A stretch of DNA of 64,000 bases from Terriglobia bacterium. Lineage in GTDB: Bacteria; Acidobacteriota; Terriglobia; Terriglobales; Acidobacteriaceae. A model generated the notes under the pieces. It saw only the letters and a list, made by a program, of their open reading frames with translations. It ran no database searches and was not told where the DNA came from. Shown here piece after piece: positions 1 through 9,473 of the stretch. The position numbers and the translations under genes are program-made. The DNA lies in NCBI GenBank assembly GCA_020073465.1, contig JAIQFC010000005.1, positions 248,001 to 312,000 on the forward strand. The letters run 5' to 3'. How positions within the stretch are numbered: position 1 is the stretch's first letter; each line of letters starts with the position of its first letter.

Positions 1-1
1 G

Positions 2-1186
2 CAGATTCTCTCGCAGGCCGGAATGCCGGCAGAAGGTGTGGTCTTCGCCACCTGCATCGCCTCGGCGGCCGCGACGCTGGTCATGGGCTTTTACGCCAAC
101 TATCCCATCGCGCTGGCGCCGGGCATGTCGCTGAATGCCTACTTCACCTATTCGGTCTGCCTTGGCATGCACATCCCATGGCGCACGGCGCTGGGCGTGA
201 TCTTCTTCTCTGGTGTCTTCTTCCTGATCCTGACGGTCACGCGGATTCGCGAGCAGATCGTCAACGGCATACCGGATTGTCTGAAATACTCGACGGCTGC
301 CGGGATCGGCATGTTCATCGCCTTCGTCGGGCTGCGCAATGCCAAGCTGGTAGTGGCCAACTCCGCGACGTTTGTCGGGCTCGGAAGTTTTGCCGACCAC
401 GAGGTACAGGTGGCCTGCGTCGGCCTGGTGCTGATGCTGATCCTGATGGCGCGCAAGATCAACGGCGCGATCCTGATCGGGATTTTTGCCACCACCCTGG
501 TCGGGATCTTTCGCGGGATGGCGAAGTGGCCGGCGGCTGTGTTTTCCATGCCGCATCCTTCATCGACCTGGCTGCAGCTTGATCTTCGCGGCGCCATGCA
601 CCTGGGCCTGCTGGAAATCATCTTCGCCTTCCTGTTCGTCGATCTTTTCGACAATGTTGGGACCCTGGTCGGCGTGTGCGAGCAAGGCGGGTTCGTGCGC
701 AACGGGAAGATTCCTCGCGTAGGGCGTGCCCTGGTTTCAGACGCGGTGGGAACAATCTTCGGCGCGCTGACGGGAACCTCCACCGTGACCAGCTACATCG
801 AGAGCGCCGCCGGAGTCGCTGCCGGAGCCCGCACCGGACTGAGCAACATCGTGGTGGCAGCGCTCTTCCTTCTAGCGGCGTTCTGCGCGCCGCTGGCCAC
901 GGCCATTCCAGGTTACGCGACGGCTCCGGCTTTGATCCTGGTGGGTGCGCTGATGACGGAATCGATTGCGCGCGTGGAGTGGAAGGAATTTTCGGAGGCG
1001 CTGCCCGCCTTCGTGACCATCCTCGCGATGCCTCTCACCTTCAGCATCGCGACGGGCCTGAGCCTGGGACTGATTTCTTACACACTGGTGAAGGTTGCTG
1101 CGGGAAAGTTCCGTCAGGTGAGCCCGCTGCTGTGGATCCTGACCGTGCTGTTCATCCTGCGCTACATTTATCTGGCGGCGGGCTAG
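2..1186 (+). CDS. NCS2 family purine permease (AzgA type), 5' end outside the window
   Basis: Inner-membrane adenine/guanine/hypoxanthine:proton symporter of the AzgA branch of NCS2 transporters. The frame is open to the left edge, and the residues before the first in-window ATG (ILSQAGMP) match the usual family N-terminus, so the gene begins upstream and roughly 40-60 residues are missing. The conserved NYPIALAPGMSLNAYF segment, the FVDLFDNVGTLVGV segment and the GTSTVTSYIESAAGV segment near the second half are family hallmarks, and about eleven hydrophobic segments are visible. The purine specificity is inferred from family membership and not from a neighbouring purine gene. It ends in TAG and is followed by an inverted-repeat region. 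Confidence 0.9.
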   Translation, partial: QILSQAGMPAEGVVFATCIASAAATLVMGFYANYPIALAPGMSLNAYFTYSVCLGMHIPWRTALGVIFFSGVFFLILTVTRIREQIVNGIPDCLKYSTAAGIGMFIAFVGLRNAKLVVANSATFVGLGSFADHEVQVACVGLVLMLILMARKINGAILIGIFATTLVGIFRGMAKWPAAVFSMPHPSSTWLQLDLRGAMHLGLLEIIFAFLFVDLFDNVGTLVGVCEQGGFVRNGKIPRVGRALVSDAVGTIFGALTGTSTVTSYIESAAGVAAGARTGLSNIVVAALFLLAAFCAPLATAIPGYATAPALILVGALMTESIARVEWKEFSEALPAFVTILAMPLTFSIATGLSLGLISYTLVKVAAGKFRQVSPLLWILTVLFILRYIYLAAG

Positions 1187-1212
1187 GGCTGATTCATGCT
1201 CTCCGCAAATCC

Positions 1213-1299
1213 CACTGCCGCAGATCACACTGATGAACGCAGATAGTTCTCGTATCTGTGAAAGAGATTGATCTGCGTTGATCAGCGGGAACCTGCGGC
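1213..1299. repeat. Long inverted repeat of the ccgcagat...atctgcg(g) type
   Basis: Left arm 'ccgcagatcacactgatgaa' with cgcagat; right arm has atctgcgttgatcagcggg and cctgcgg. The arms are complementary with mismatches around a short unpaired middle. A related half is seen near 53805 (catctgcgtgaatccgcg). It lies between convergent genes and could act as a transcript-end hairpin, but it looks like a dispersed repeat. Confidence 0.65.
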
Positions 1300-1308
1300 T
1301 ACGTCCTG

Positions 1309-2589
1309 TTACGGGACCGTTACCGTCACGGTGTCGGTGGTGCGTCCGTACTGGCTCGTCGCGTACAGCGTGTACGTTGTCGTCGCGGTGGGATTCACGG
1401 TCACGCTCGTTCCTCGCACTGCGCCTGGAAACGGAGATACAATCATGTACGACGCGTTGCTCACACTCCACGACAGGGTCACGCTGCCTCCGGAAGAAAC
1501 ATGCGAGGCGGAGGACGTGAAGCTGCCGATCACCGGTGCCGCTCCCGTGGGATAGTTCGAGTTCGTGTACACCGGGCTGCTCTGCACCACTTCGAAGGCC
1601 GACGCGGGCACGGTTTTCAGCGAATCCAGATCCGATCCCCAACGGCTGTCCGACACGCCCGTCACGTACAGCGAGCTTCCGTTGTCGGCGAGAATCAAGC
1701 CGTACTTCTTCATTGCGGTCAGAATGACCTGCATCTGCGTGGAGAATCCGGAGATGTCATAGATCGACTTCAGCCGCAGCCGCATGCCCATGGGCGGGGC
1801 TGTCGGATCGCTCGAGGTTGCCGCCAGGTGCGATGCCGGAGGCGTGAATGCCGCACTCGTTTTCGGCAGCGTGAAGCGGAACGCGTGTTGAATCTTTCCC
1901 GCGGCTACCTCGTCGTAGCGAACCAGTCCGGGAAAGATCGGCAATCCCGCGGCATCGGCCGAGGTCCACGTCCAGGGACGCTGCTCGTCGCCCAGCAAAT
2001 CCCACACGGCCGTCGAATCTGCGTTCCAGCTGCCGCTGGAACCGAGAGTTGCATTGTACAGTTCGTAGAGAAAACAGTTCGCGTTGTCGAGCACCAGCAC
2101 GTGGCGGTCGCCCGAACTCGCGGACCCGCCTTCCACCGGGGCATTCGCCGGAACCGGCATGGGCCCTGGGTCACTCTCGTCGCCGTACGCGCCGAGATTC
2201 ACGTTTACCAAAGGCTGGCTGCCGTTTACCACGACGTAGGGAATGCCATAGGTCGGATCGTTTCCCCAATCCGGATGCACGTTCACCGAACCCACCCACT
2301 TGCTGATGATTGTGCTGGAATTCGGATCGAGCGGCGCAGCGGAAATGTCGGTGTTCCACAGGCTGCTGCTCGAGAAAGGAACAAATCCCCCGAGGCTCGC
2401 CGTCTGCCCAACCGTCATGACATTGCAGGCGAGATTGCCGGATCCTCCCGAGCCGCCGGATCCACCTGATCCGCCGGAGTTTCCGGTCGGATTTGACACG
2501 CCGGCACAAGCCACCAGGAGCAGCACCAGCATTAGAAGGATGGAAAGAAACAGAAGTGAATGCTTGGGTGAACCGAAATCAACCCGCAT
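1309..2589 (-). CDS. Secreted lipoprotein with C-terminal Ig-like domain, function unknown
   Basis: A 426-residue exported protein when started at the ATG at 2589. A longer frame opens at 2646, but its extra residues are arginine-rich and precede the natural signal peptide. Residues 11-28 form a hydrophobic signal ending in the lipobox LVAC (Cys28), so it is probably lipid-anchored. A Gly-Gly-Ser tandem linker follows (about residues 38-52). The central 250 residues contain SSSSLWNTDIS, HPDWGND and similar motifs of a secreted domain I do not recognise. The last 90 residues (SVTLSWSVSNA, TTTYTLYATS) are a bacterial Ig-like fold often attached to cell-surface proteins. It ends in TAA. Confidence 0.75.
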   Translation of the reverse strand: MRVDFGSPKHSLLFLSILLMLVLLLVACAGVSNPTGNSGGSGGSGGSGGSGNLACNVMTVGQTASLGGFVPFSSSSLWNTDISAAPLDPNSSTIISKWVGSVNVHPDWGNDPTYGIPYVVVNGSQPLVNVNLGAYGDESDPGPMPVPANAPVEGGSASSGDRHVLVLDNANCFLYELYNATLGSSGSWNADSTAVWDLLGDEQRPWTWTSADAAGLPIFPGLVRYDEVAAGKIQHAFRFTLPKTSAAFTPPASHLAATSSDPTAPPMGMRLRLKSIYDISGFSTQMQVILTAMKKYGLILADNGSSLYVTGVSDSRWGSDLDSLKTVPASAFEVVQSSPVYTNSNYPTGAAPVIGSFTSSASHVSSGGSVTLSWSVSNASYMIVSPFPGAVRGTSVTVNPTATTTYTLYATSQYGRTTDTVTVTVP

Positions 2590-2787
2590 AGTGGATCGAT
2601 TGTCGCCGCATCTCCTGCGACGCAAAAGAGGCCATCTGGGCAGCACCCTCCGGACATGTACCGGCGGGACGTGCGTCGTGTTACCGGGAGCGTTTCCCGT
2701 CTGCGGCGCCGCTGCTGCATGCGTGTCGCGAGGTCCCTCCGAGAGCTAGCGCTCTCGTCGGGATGACATTCTCCGGACGGTCGGGCC
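2590..2787. other. Intergenic region with a short palindrome
   Basis: Contains the upstream region of the lipoprotein gene and, near 2724-2770, a degenerate copy of the gtc(a)tcc...gggatgac repeat class including the palindrome gagagctagcgctctc. No gene is supported here. Confidence 0.5.
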
Positions 2788-5127
2788 TCACTTTGATCGT
2801 ACGATCGTCTTGGCCGCGCCCATGTTGTCATACCGGTCGTAAACCCGCACCACGACCAGATGCTCTGCCGAGGTCGCGCCGTCTTTCGCGGCTTCGGGCA
2901 CGACTTTGAAGTCATAACTCTCCGTCTTTGCGTCGGACAGCTGGCCTACCGGTTCCACATACTTCCACTCGCCTGCATCCACGGAGTACTCGGCGCGCTT
3001 GATCGTGGAAAAGCCGTCCCCGGCGCGGAATGTGACATGAATCTGTCCACTCTCGACGGAGGCGCCGAGATTCTCGATGCGTGGCGGAGTCGTGTCGACT
3101 TCAAAGCGGCGGCTTTCTTTTTGGGCGCTCAACGCCTCGCCGGGCGAGTGCGAAGGCGCATCCGAGGCCAGCACCTTCACGGTGTAGCCTCCATCTGGCA
3201 GCAGGCTGGCATCGAAGGAGTACGCCTTGTCGCTCAGATTGTCCTTCAGCAGCAACCAGCGGGCTTCGCCATCGCCGCGATAAAAGACGGAGTACACGAG
3301 TTGGTCGTCATTCTCGTCGTGCGCACTCCATTTGACGCCAATCGAGTCACGGTCCCGCGTGTTCGGAACTGGTGACTCGAAATGCGAGCCGGAAGATCCG
3401 CTGACGTCCGGGCTGCTGCTCAGTCCTGGCGATCTCGGCAAGGGCGTATATCGAATGCCCAGTTGAACCGTCACATCATCGATCTCAGGCGCGACATTCT
3501 TTGGCAGGTAGTTCAGCGTCACACTGTCCACAACCGGCCGGGCACTGCCGGCATGCAGCACCGATTTCCATTGCGCGTAGCGGGCAGGAGGAACTCCGGT
3601 GGCAGCGTCTTTCGTCAGATCTACTTTCTTCCACGGACTCCAGTTGCGATCGGGATTGTCGACGTTGCCGCTGCGGGTGAACAACTCGACGTTGCCTGCT
3701 CCCCGAAATTCCGCACGCCCCCAGCGCGAAAACACCTTGGCATCGAAGACGTCGCTCTCGTACTTGCCTTCAGCCTCGGGTCCCGGACCGAGCACAAAGA
3801 TCTTTCCCAGGTTGCTGCTTGCGGCATAGAGCGCGCCGCCGGGAGCGTTGGCAAACGCAGTCACCTGCGATGCCGGCGCTTTCAGCAGATCGGAGAACTC
3901 ATCCAACCCAACGATGGCGAAGATGTGTCCGCGATTCCCCGTCCCGGCCAGCAACCGGTCCTGGGAGTCGAAGGCTAGCGCATACACGATGTCGTCGCGC
4001 GAGGTCCAGATGCGCGCGGGGGAACCGTCGGGAGCGATGCGGTACACATCCGAGCCGCCGCTCACTCCGCCGCCTGGAAAGGGGAATATGCCTGCCGCTG
4101 GTCCGGTTCCAGGCGTGGGAGTGATCGCCAGCCCTGGGGCCTGCGGTCCGGCGGGTGCCGGAGCATTGGCCGTAATGGTCAGCATCGCCGCCGCCACGCC
4201 CGACGGGCCTGTTCCCGCCCGCTTCTCTCCGACTCCCGACGCGTAGATGTTTCCCGCGCGATCAATGGCCAGCGCCGTAATCTCTTTCTTCGGCGCGCTG
4301 TACAGCACAAAGCCCTCGCCCGCAGGAGAAATCCGGTACACCAGGCCGCTTCCATCCGACCCTGCGATCACATCCCCCTGCGCATCCAGCACCAGCACCC
4401 GGATATGGGTCTCATCGCTCTTGAAGAAAAGCGAGTGATCTCCCTTCGGCGTCACGCGATAGATTTCTCCGTGGTCCCCGGTCGCCACATAGAGATTGCC
4501 GGGCTTATCCAGCGCGAGATCCCAGATGTATTTCGTGCCCGGGGCAAAATATACTGCCGAACTCCAGGCCGGATCGACGCTGGGCTTGGCGGAATCCTTT
4601 TCTGTGTTCTTTGCAGAGTCCGCTTTCACGGCGGAATCCGGTTTTGCCGGCTCGGCCTTCGCGTCCGCCTTGCGTTCGATCTTGTAGACTTTGCCATCGG
4701 GCGCGGTTGCTGCATAAATGACTCCGCCGGGACCAACCTGCAGAGCCTGCACCTGCAACTCCCGCGGCTCGAAAATGATCGCCGCGTTGCCGTCCGGCGT
4801 GATGCGGTATACGCGCGCCGGAGCACCGGTGGCGGCATAGACATTGCCGGCATCGTCGGCTGCAATGGCCCAGATGTAGGTCGAAGGCGTCCCGTAAAGC
4901 GTCTTGAAGGCCGGAGCGAGTTCCAGGCCTCCCGTGTTGCGAATCGCCACCCCTGTGGCCGTTCCCTTGGTCAGTTCGTCGAATTTTGACTGTTCCCAGG
5001 TGCGCGTGCCCTCAGCGAAAGCCGCCGTCACCAGGCCGGCGCCGCAAAGGTTGGTCAGCAGGAAAGCAATAAGAGCAAAGAGGAGAAGCTTCCGGAAACT
5101 CTGCAATTTCATACCTCGAGGCGTCAT
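2788..5127 (-). CDS. Secreted beta-propeller protein with C-terminal Ig-like region
   Basis: A 779-residue exported protein. The start may be the ATG at 5127 or the ATG at 5112 (MKLQSFRK), which gives a cleaner signal peptide (hydrophobic stretch LLLFALIAFLLTNLC, then ...AAFAEG). From about residue 75 to 440 there are repeated blade-like units with the pattern 'I..LA.D..GN.YVATG..G.IYR.', typical of NHL/SMP-30-like propellers. A linker rich in Gly, Pro and Ala interrupts them near residue 310-345. The last 250 residues include DTTPPRIENLGA and an FRAGDGFSTI segment resembling Ig/fibronectin folds. Likely periplasmic or surface located; the ligand is unknown. Confidence 0.75.
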   Translation of the reverse strand: MTPRGMKLQSFRKLLLFALIAFLLTNLCGAGLVTAAFAEGTRTWEQSKFDELTKGTATGVAIRNTGGLELAPAFKTLYGTPSTYIWAIAADDAGNVYAATGAPARVYRITPDGNAAIIFEPRELQVQALQVGPGGVIYAATAPDGKVYKIERKADAKAEPAKPDSAVKADSAKNTEKDSAKPSVDPAWSSAVYFAPGTKYIWDLALDKPGNLYVATGDHGEIYRVTPKGDHSLFFKSDETHIRVLVLDAQGDVIAGSDGSGLVYRISPAGEGFVLYSAPKKEITALAIDRAGNIYASGVGEKRAGTGPSGVAAAMLTITANAPAPAGPQAPGLAITPTPGTGPAAGIFPFPGGGVSGGSDVYRIAPDGSPARIWTSRDDIVYALAFDSQDRLLAGTGNRGHIFAIVGLDEFSDLLKAPASQVTAFANAPGGALYAASSNLGKIFVLGPGPEAEGKYESDVFDAKVFSRWGRAEFRGAGNVELFTRSGNVDNPDRNWSPWKKVDLTKDAATGVPPARYAQWKSVLHAGSARPVVDSVTLNYLPKNVAPEIDDVTVQLGIRYTPLPRSPGLSSSPDVSGSSGSHFESPVPNTRDRDSIGVKWSAHDENDDQLVYSVFYRGDGEARWLLLKDNLSDKAYSFDASLLPDGGYTVKVLASDAPSHSPGEALSAQKESRRFEVDTTPPRIENLGASVESGQIHVTFRAGDGFSTIKRAEYSVDAGEWKYVEPVGQLSDAKTESYDFKVVPEAAKDGATSAEHLVVVRVYDRYDNMGAAKTIVRSK

Positions 5128-5155
5128 GCTGGCGAGAATATTCAGGTTATCACGG

Positions 5156-5306
5156 GGGAGCAGTGGGCAGTGGGCGGCGGGCAGTGGCCAGCAGTTGGCA
5201 ATTGGCAGTTAGCAATTAGCGGCTAGGGGTCGGGCGGGAACTCCATCAAAGCCGGAAAGCCGCAACATGCTCACTGACCACTGGCCACCGACCACTGCCT
5301 CTCCGT
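5156..5306. repeat. Word-like tandem repeat (cagtgggcagtggg / ttggcaattggcagtta)
   Basis: Degenerate head-to-tail words of 7-10 nt: gcagtgggcagtgggcgg, ttggcaattggcagttagc, then cactgaccactggccacc. The second part is the reverse complement of the first, so the transcript could fold. Fills most of the divergent gap before pyrE. Confidence 0.7.
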
Positions 5307-5322
5307 GCTATCGTAGAAATTT

Positions 5323-5991
5323 ATGCATCCGCCGCGCCAGGAACTGCTTCGGCTGCTCGCCTACAAATCGTTTCGCCTGGGCGAGTTCAAACTCTCGTCG
5401 GGCGGAACCAGCGACTATTACATCGACTGCCGCACCACTACGCTCGACGCGAAGGGATCGCGTCTGACCGGTGAAGTCTTCGTCGAGGAAATCCGCAAGC
5501 GGGGATGGAAGCCACAGGCGATCGGTGGACTGACCATGGGAGCCGACCCGATCGTAGTCTCGGTCTCGGTGGTCAGCGGCGACCTGCACGGATTCCTGGT
5601 GCGCAAGGCGGAGAAGCAGCACGGTACAGGACAGCGCATCGAAGGCTTCCGCGAGAAGGGCGCGCGCGTGGTGATCGTCGATGATGTTTGCACCACCGGA
5701 GGCTCGACGGTGCAGGCCATTGCAGCCGCCCGTGAATTCGGATTCGAAATCGTGGGCGTGATGTGCCTGGTGGAGCGCGAAGAGGCCAAGGGGCGTGCGA
5801 GTGTGGAGGAGGCAGCGGCTCCGGCTCCGTTCGTCTCGATCTTTACGGCGAGCGATGTGCGCGCCGAGCACATCCTGCAGAACGACGAGACGGCCCCCAG
5901 CGTGTTTGCCGTCTCCGCCAGCTGCGAAATCTGCGGACGCCCGGCGGTCACCAACAATCCGCGCACGCGGTGCGAGGCGCATCGGGTTTGA
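5323..5991 (+). CDS. pyrE: Orotate phosphoribosyltransferase with zinc-ribbon-like tail
   Basis: Converts orotate and PRPP to orotidine 5'-phosphate in de novo pyrimidine synthesis (cytosol). The PRPP-binding motif VVIVDDVCTTGGST is at residues 116-129, and the N-terminal substrate segment FKLSSGGTSDYYID is at 22-35. The enzyme core ends near residue 190. The last 25 residues carry Cys201-x2-Cys204 and Cys217-x2-His220 (CEICG ... CEAH), which could bind a metal and which I do not know from the textbook enzyme. The gene stands alone between repeat regions rather than in a pyrimidine operon. Confidence 0.93.
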   Translation: MHPPRQELLRLLAYKSFRLGEFKLSSGGTSDYYIDCRTTTLDAKGSRLTGEVFVEEIRKRGWKPQAIGGLTMGADPIVVSVSVVSGDLHGFLVRKAEKQHGTGQRIEGFREKGARVVIVDDVCTTGGSTVQAIAAAREFGFEIVGVMCLVEREEAKGRASVEEAAAPAPFVSIFTASDVRAEHILQNDETAPSVFAVSASCEICGRPAVTNNPRTRCEAHRV

Positions 5992-6009
5992 GGCGCATCC
6001 GCCTTTGCC

Positions 6010-6094
6010 TTGTCATCCCGAGCGGAGCGAGGGATCTGGGTTTGTGCCTGCGCCGGCAAGAACCGAGATTCCTCGCTGCGCTCGGAATGACAAC
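6010..6094. repeat. ttgtcatcccgagcg element with terminal inverted repeats
   Basis: Begins ttgtcatcccgagcg and ends cgctcggaatgacaa, giving 15-nt terminal inverted repeats with one mismatch and a spacer of about 53 nt. It is the best-formed short copy in the window of a class also seen near 11668, 19298, 28312, 35325, 39922, 47885 and 51313. Confidence 0.8.
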
Positions 6095-6144
6095 CAAGAA
6101 AGATATCCACTGAGAACTGAGAACCGAGGTCTGACAACTCCTCA

Positions 6145-7188
6145 ATGATCCAAACCCTTGAATGGACCGACCACGGCGTACGCTTCATCGACCAGACGAA
6201 GCTGCCCACGGAAGAAACCTACGTCACCTGCAAAACGCACGAGCAGGTCGCCGACGTCATCCGCACCATGGTTGTGCGCGGCGCGCCTGCCATCGGCGTG
6301 GCGGCGGCGATGGGCATCGCGCTTGCGGTGAAGAATTCCAAGGCTGAGTCAGTGGGCGATCTGAAGCGCGATTTCGATCAAGCCTGCGACGTTATCGGTA
6401 AGACGCGCCCCACCGCGGTGAATCTTTTCTGGGCGATTCGCCGCATGCGGGAGAAATTCGAGCGCATCCGCATCCGCCCGATCGCGCAGATCAAGCAGAC
6501 GCTGATCGAAGAAGCCCAGCGCATGCACGCCGAAGACATCGCCGCCAACCAGGCCATGGGACGCCACGGCGCCACGCTCATGCCCGCGGAAGGCGGAGTG
6601 CTCACCCACTGCAATGCCGGCGCGCTCGCCACCGCCGGATACGGCACCGCGCTGGGCGTGATCCGCGCCGCTGTCGAACAGGGCAAGAAGATTCACGTTT
6701 ACGCCGACGAGACTCGCCCGTTCCTGCAAGGCTCGCGCCTCACCGCCTGGGAACTGATGAAAGACGGCATCCCGACCACGGTAATTTCCGACAACATGGC
6801 CGGCGCGATGATGAAGCAAGGAAAGATCGGAGCGATCGTAGTCGGAGCCGACCGCATCGCTGCCAACGGGGACGTTGCCAACAAGATCGGCACGTACACC
6901 GTTGCGGTGCTGGCGAAAGAGCACGGCATTCCGTTCTATGTCGCCGCGCCGATCTCGACCGTTGATCTTGCCACTCCCGACGGCAGCAAGATTCCCATTG
7001 AGCAGCGCAATGCAAAAGAAGTCAGCCATATTGCAGGCAAGCAGATGGTCCCCGACGGTGTGCAGATTGAGAATCCTGCGTTCGACGTGACGCCGGCGAA
7101 GTACGTGGCCGCCATCATCACGGAGAAAGGGATTGCCCGCGCACCGTACGGAGATTCCCTGCGTAGGCTAGCGGGCACCGAAGCGTAG
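6145..7188 (+). CDS. mtnA: S-methyl-5-thioribose-1-phosphate isomerase
   Basis: Isomerises methylthioribose-1-phosphate to methylthioribulose-1-phosphate in the methionine salvage pathway. At 347 residues it has normal length for the family. Expected catalytic residues are visible: Cys156 in [13 protein letters not shown] and Asp236 in [10 protein letters not shown], plus [11 protein letters not shown] near residues 45-55. The fold is related to eIF2B subunits, but the catalytic Cys/Asp pair argues for the isomerase. No other methionine salvage gene lies nearby. Start ATG at 6145, directly after a repeat. Confidence 0.93.
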   Translation: MIQTLEWTDHGVRFIDQTKLPTEETYVTCKTHEQVADVIRTMVVRGAPAIGVAAAMGIALAVKNSKAESVGDLKRDFDQACDVIGKTRPTAVNLFWAIRRMREKFERIRIRPIAQIKQTLIEEAQRMHAEDIAANQAMGRHGATLMPAEGGVLTHCNAGALATAGYGTALGVIRAAVEQGKKIHVYADETRPFLQGSRLTAWELMKDGIPTTVISDNMAGAMMKQGKIGAIVVGADRIAANGDVANKIGTYTVAVLAKEHGIPFYVAAPISTVDLATPDGSKIPIEQRNAKEVSHIAGKQMVPDGVQIENPAFDVTPAKYVAAIITEKGIARAPYGDSLRRLAGTEA

Positions 7189-7189
7189 T

Positions 7190-7302
7190 GTGGCGCGGGC
7201 GCCCCGCCCGCGGAGTCTGACCAAGAACGCACGCCGCAAAATAACAATGCTCATGTGGGGACAGCCGCCCCCGGCTGTCCAAGCCGAGCACAGCTCGGCG
7301 TT
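7190..7302. repeat. GC-rich palindromes after mtnA
   Basis: Two hairpins: gcgggcgccccgcccgc (7197-7213) and acagccgcccccggctgt followed by gccgagcacagctcggc (7261-7300). The second unit (cagccgcccccggctgtcc...gccgagca.agctcggc) recurs inside the coding sequence of the gene at 55179. Confidence 0.7.
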
Positions 7303-7356
7303 CTGTTATGCCCGAGATCCAATGGCTTGCCTGAAGAGGGTGCCTGCGAATTAGTC

Positions 7357-7442
7357 TTTCGCCCCGCTGGGGCTTCCCCCATTCTCCCCTGTTTCCCCAC
7401 GGCTTACGCCGTGGGCTGTATTCTTCCGCCGCTTCGCGGCTA
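7357..7442. repeat. Three-hairpin repeat, degenerate copy
   Basis: Three consecutive stems: gccccgctggggc, cccacggcttacgccgtggg, and gccgcttcgcggc. The order matches the better copies at 7824, 32283, 62189 and 63373, but the first stem differs in sequence. Confidence 0.7.
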
Positions 7443-7566
7443 CGATTCAGACCTTTGTTCTAGCGATTTGCCGCATTCACTCGCGCGCATCTGAAGCCCT
7501 CAACCCCGGCGGAACTTTCACTCCCAGCAAGTCGTATCATCCAATAGAAGGCAAGGAGGTCTCGCC

Positions 7567-7767
7567 ATGTTCACTTTCCTCCTCTGGTGCATTCTCTTCG
7601 TGCTGTGCTGGCCCCTGGCTCTGCTGGCGCTGATCGCCTACCCATTGGTCTGGCTCCTTCTGTTGCCCTTCCGCATCCTCGGAGTCGCCGTGCACGGAGT
7701 GCTGGAGATTATCTACTTGGCGATCACGCTGCCGTTCCGGCTGCTGGCCGCGCCGTTCAGGATTTAG
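7567..7767 (+). CDS. Small hydrophobic membrane protein, function unknown
   Basis: A 66-residue protein that is almost entirely hydrophobic (FLLWCILFVLCWPLALLALIA, with further segments to residue 60), so probably two or three membrane-embedded helices. The start is fixed by a perfect Shine-Dalgarno sequence, aaggagg at 7553-7559, seven bases before the ATG. It lies alone between two repeat copies. I do not recognise a family. Strong ribosome binding makes it a credible gene rather than a chance frame. Confidence 0.7.
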   Translation: MFTFLLWCILFVLCWPLALLALIAYPLVWLLLLPFRILGVAVHGVLEIIYLAITLPFRLLAAPFRI

Positions 7768-7823
7768 ATCGGCTGCTCGCGCTGCAAATCCGAGGAAACG
7801 CGGGACGGTGCTGGAGAATTCGT

Positions 7824-7909
7824 GTCGTCCCTACAGGACTCGGTTCCATCCGGGGGCTTACCCAGGACTTACGTCCTGGGCTATCGAATGCCGCCCCTGC
7901 GGGGCTGGA
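7824..7909. repeat. Three-hairpin repeat, full copy
   Basis: Stems gtccctacaggac, cccaggacttacgtcctggg and gcccctgcggggc in the order seen in all full copies, with the linker 'gctatcgaatgcc' between stems two and three. Confidence 0.85.
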
Positions 7910-7982
7910 GTATCCTCACCGCATTTTACTTCCTCGCCCGGGATTCAGATCTCACACACACTTTGACTCCCTCAGGCGACCA

Positions 7983-8672
7983 CTAACTTTCCATCGGTTT
8001 CAAACTCTTCCTCACCACCAGCTTCGCCTCGGTCGCCTTCTGCACATCTTCCGCCGTCAGCCCCGGGGCCACTTCCTCGAGCACAAGCCCGTCCTTCGTC
8101 ACGCGGATGTAAGCCATTTCCGTCACGATCGTATCCACGACCTTCACGCCCGTAAGCGGCAGCGTGCACTTCTTCAAAATCTTTGGAGCGCCGTCTTTCG
8201 TTGTGTGCTCCATCGCGACCACGACCCGGCGTGCGCCCGCGACCAGATCCATTGCCCCGCCCATGCCTTTCACCATCTTTCCCGGGATCATCCAGTTGGC
8301 GAGGCTTCCGGACTCATCTACTTCCATCGCGCCCAGCACGCTCAGATCAATGTGCCCACCGCGAATCATGGCGAAGGAGTCGGCGCTCGAAAAATAGGAT
8401 GTGCCCGGCATCTCGCTGACCGTCTCCTTGCCGGCGTTGATCAGGTCGGGGTCTTCCTGGCCCTCGATCGGATACGGCCCAATCCCCAGCATGCCATTCT
8501 CCGACTGGAGAGTCACTTCGATCCCCGGCGGAACGTGATTGGCGATCAGCGTGGGCATGCCGATGCCGAGGTTCACGTAGAACCCATCCTGCAGTTCGCG
8601 CGCGATCCGCTTCACGATGCGCTCGCGCTTGTCGGTGTCTTTGGCGGGTTTTGAAATGGTGCTCATTGTCAA
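7983..8672 (-). CDS. scoB: 3-oxoacid CoA-transferase subunit B
   Basis: Beta subunit of a succinyl-CoA:3-oxoacid (or acetoacetate) CoA-transferase, which moves CoA between carboxylic acids. Residues 55-65 include LQSENGMLG, in which Glu58 is the glutamate expected to form the acyl-CoA thioester. [17 protein letters not shown] and MGGAMDL follow. It is 229 residues, normal for the subunit. The partner subunit lies immediately upstream on the same strand, separated by a repeat of about 70 nt. Whether the CoA donor is succinyl-CoA or another acid cannot be told from sequence alone. Confidence 0.9.
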   Translation of the reverse strand: MTMSTISKPAKDTDKRERIVKRIARELQDGFYVNLGIGMPTLIANHVPPGIEVTLQSENGMLGIGPYPIEGQEDPDLINAGKETVSEMPGTSYFSSADSFAMIRGGHIDLSVLGAMEVDESGSLANWMIPGKMVKGMGGAMDLVAGARRVVVAMEHTTKDGAPKILKKCTLPLTGVKVVDTIVTEMAYIRVTKDGLVLEEVAPGLTAEDVQKATEAKLVVRKSLKPMES

Positions 8673-8680
8673 AAATCTTA

Positions 8681-8757
8681 GTGGTCAGTGGCCAGTGGTC
8701 AGCACAAACCAGGATCCTCATCAGAGGTTTACTGGCCACTGATCACTGGCCACTGAC
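8681..8757. repeat. cagtggccagtggtcag word repeat between scoA and scoB
   Basis: Contains gtggtcagtggccagtggtcagc on one side and actggccactgatcactggccactgacc on the other, forming an interrupted inverted repeat. It overlaps the last codons and the stop codon of scoA. Confidence 0.75.
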
Positions 8758-9450
8758 CACCTTCCTGACCGTTCTTCTCTCAATCCTTTTCTCGTACAAC
8801 TCTCCCTGAAAGATGCGCTTCACGTAGACGCTCGGCGTATGAATCTGGTCTCCATCCAACTCGCCGACTTCGACCAGGTGCTCGACTTCGGCAATGGTCA
8901 CCTTCGCCGCGGTTGCCATCATCGGATTGAAATTTCGCGCCGTCTTGCGGTAGATGAGATTGCCTTGCCGGTCGCCCTTCCACGCCTTCACAAAAGCGAA
9001 GTCGGCGGTGAGCCCGCGTTCCATCACGTAGGTGCGGCCATCGAACTCGCGCGTTTCCTTGCCCTCGGCGACCACGGTGCCGAAGCCGGTTGGCGTGAAG
9101 AATGCCGGAATCCCAGCGCCGCCGGCGCGTATGCGCTCGGAGAATGTTCCCTGTGGGACCAGATCAAGCTTGATGGTCCCCTTCAGCACCATGTCTTCCA
9201 GCAGCTTGTTTTCGCCGACGTAGGTCCCGATGTGGTGGCGGATCTGTCCCGCAGCCAACAGCAAGCCGTTGCCCACGCCGTCGACGCCCACGTTGTTGCT
9301 GATGGTGGTGAGATTCTTCGTCCCTTTGCGCACCAGCGCGCGAATCAGGTTCTCCGGCATGCCGCACAAGCCGAAGCCGCCGATCATGATCGTCGCGCCG
9401 TCAAACACGTCGCGAATGGCTTCATCCGCATTGGCAACCACTTTATTCAT
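8743..9450 (-). CDS. scoA: 3-oxoacid CoA-transferase subunit A
   Basis: Alpha subunit of the same CoA-transferase as the downstream scoB. The CoA-binding glycine-rich segment MIGGFGLCGMPENLI occurs near residues 22-36, and PQGTFSERIRAGGAGIPAF and ADFAFVKAWKGDRQGNL are characteristic of the family. The length of 235 residues is usual. The C-terminal residues VVSGQ and the stop are read from the cagtggccagtgg repeat, so the natural gene end may have been replaced by repeat sequence. Cotranscribed with scoB. Confidence 0.9.
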   Translation of the reverse strand: MNKVVANADEAIRDVFDGATIMIGGFGLCGMPENLIRALVRKGTKNLTTISNNVGVDGVGNGLLLAAGQIRHHIGTYVGENKLLEDMVLKGTIKLDLVPQGTFSERIRAGGAGIPAFFTPTGFGTVVAEGKETREFDGRTYVMERGLTADFAFVKAWKGDRQGNLIYRKTARNFNPMMATAAKVTIAEVEHLVEVGELDGDQIHTPSVYVKRIFQGELYEKRIERRTVRKVVSGQ

Positions 9451-9473
9451 CGCGCAAAAGATTCTAAATGAAA

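Noticed and set aside
5156..5306. CRISPR array
   Set aside because: Repeat words are 7-10 nt, degenerate and directly adjacent, without unique spacers; no cas gene in the window.
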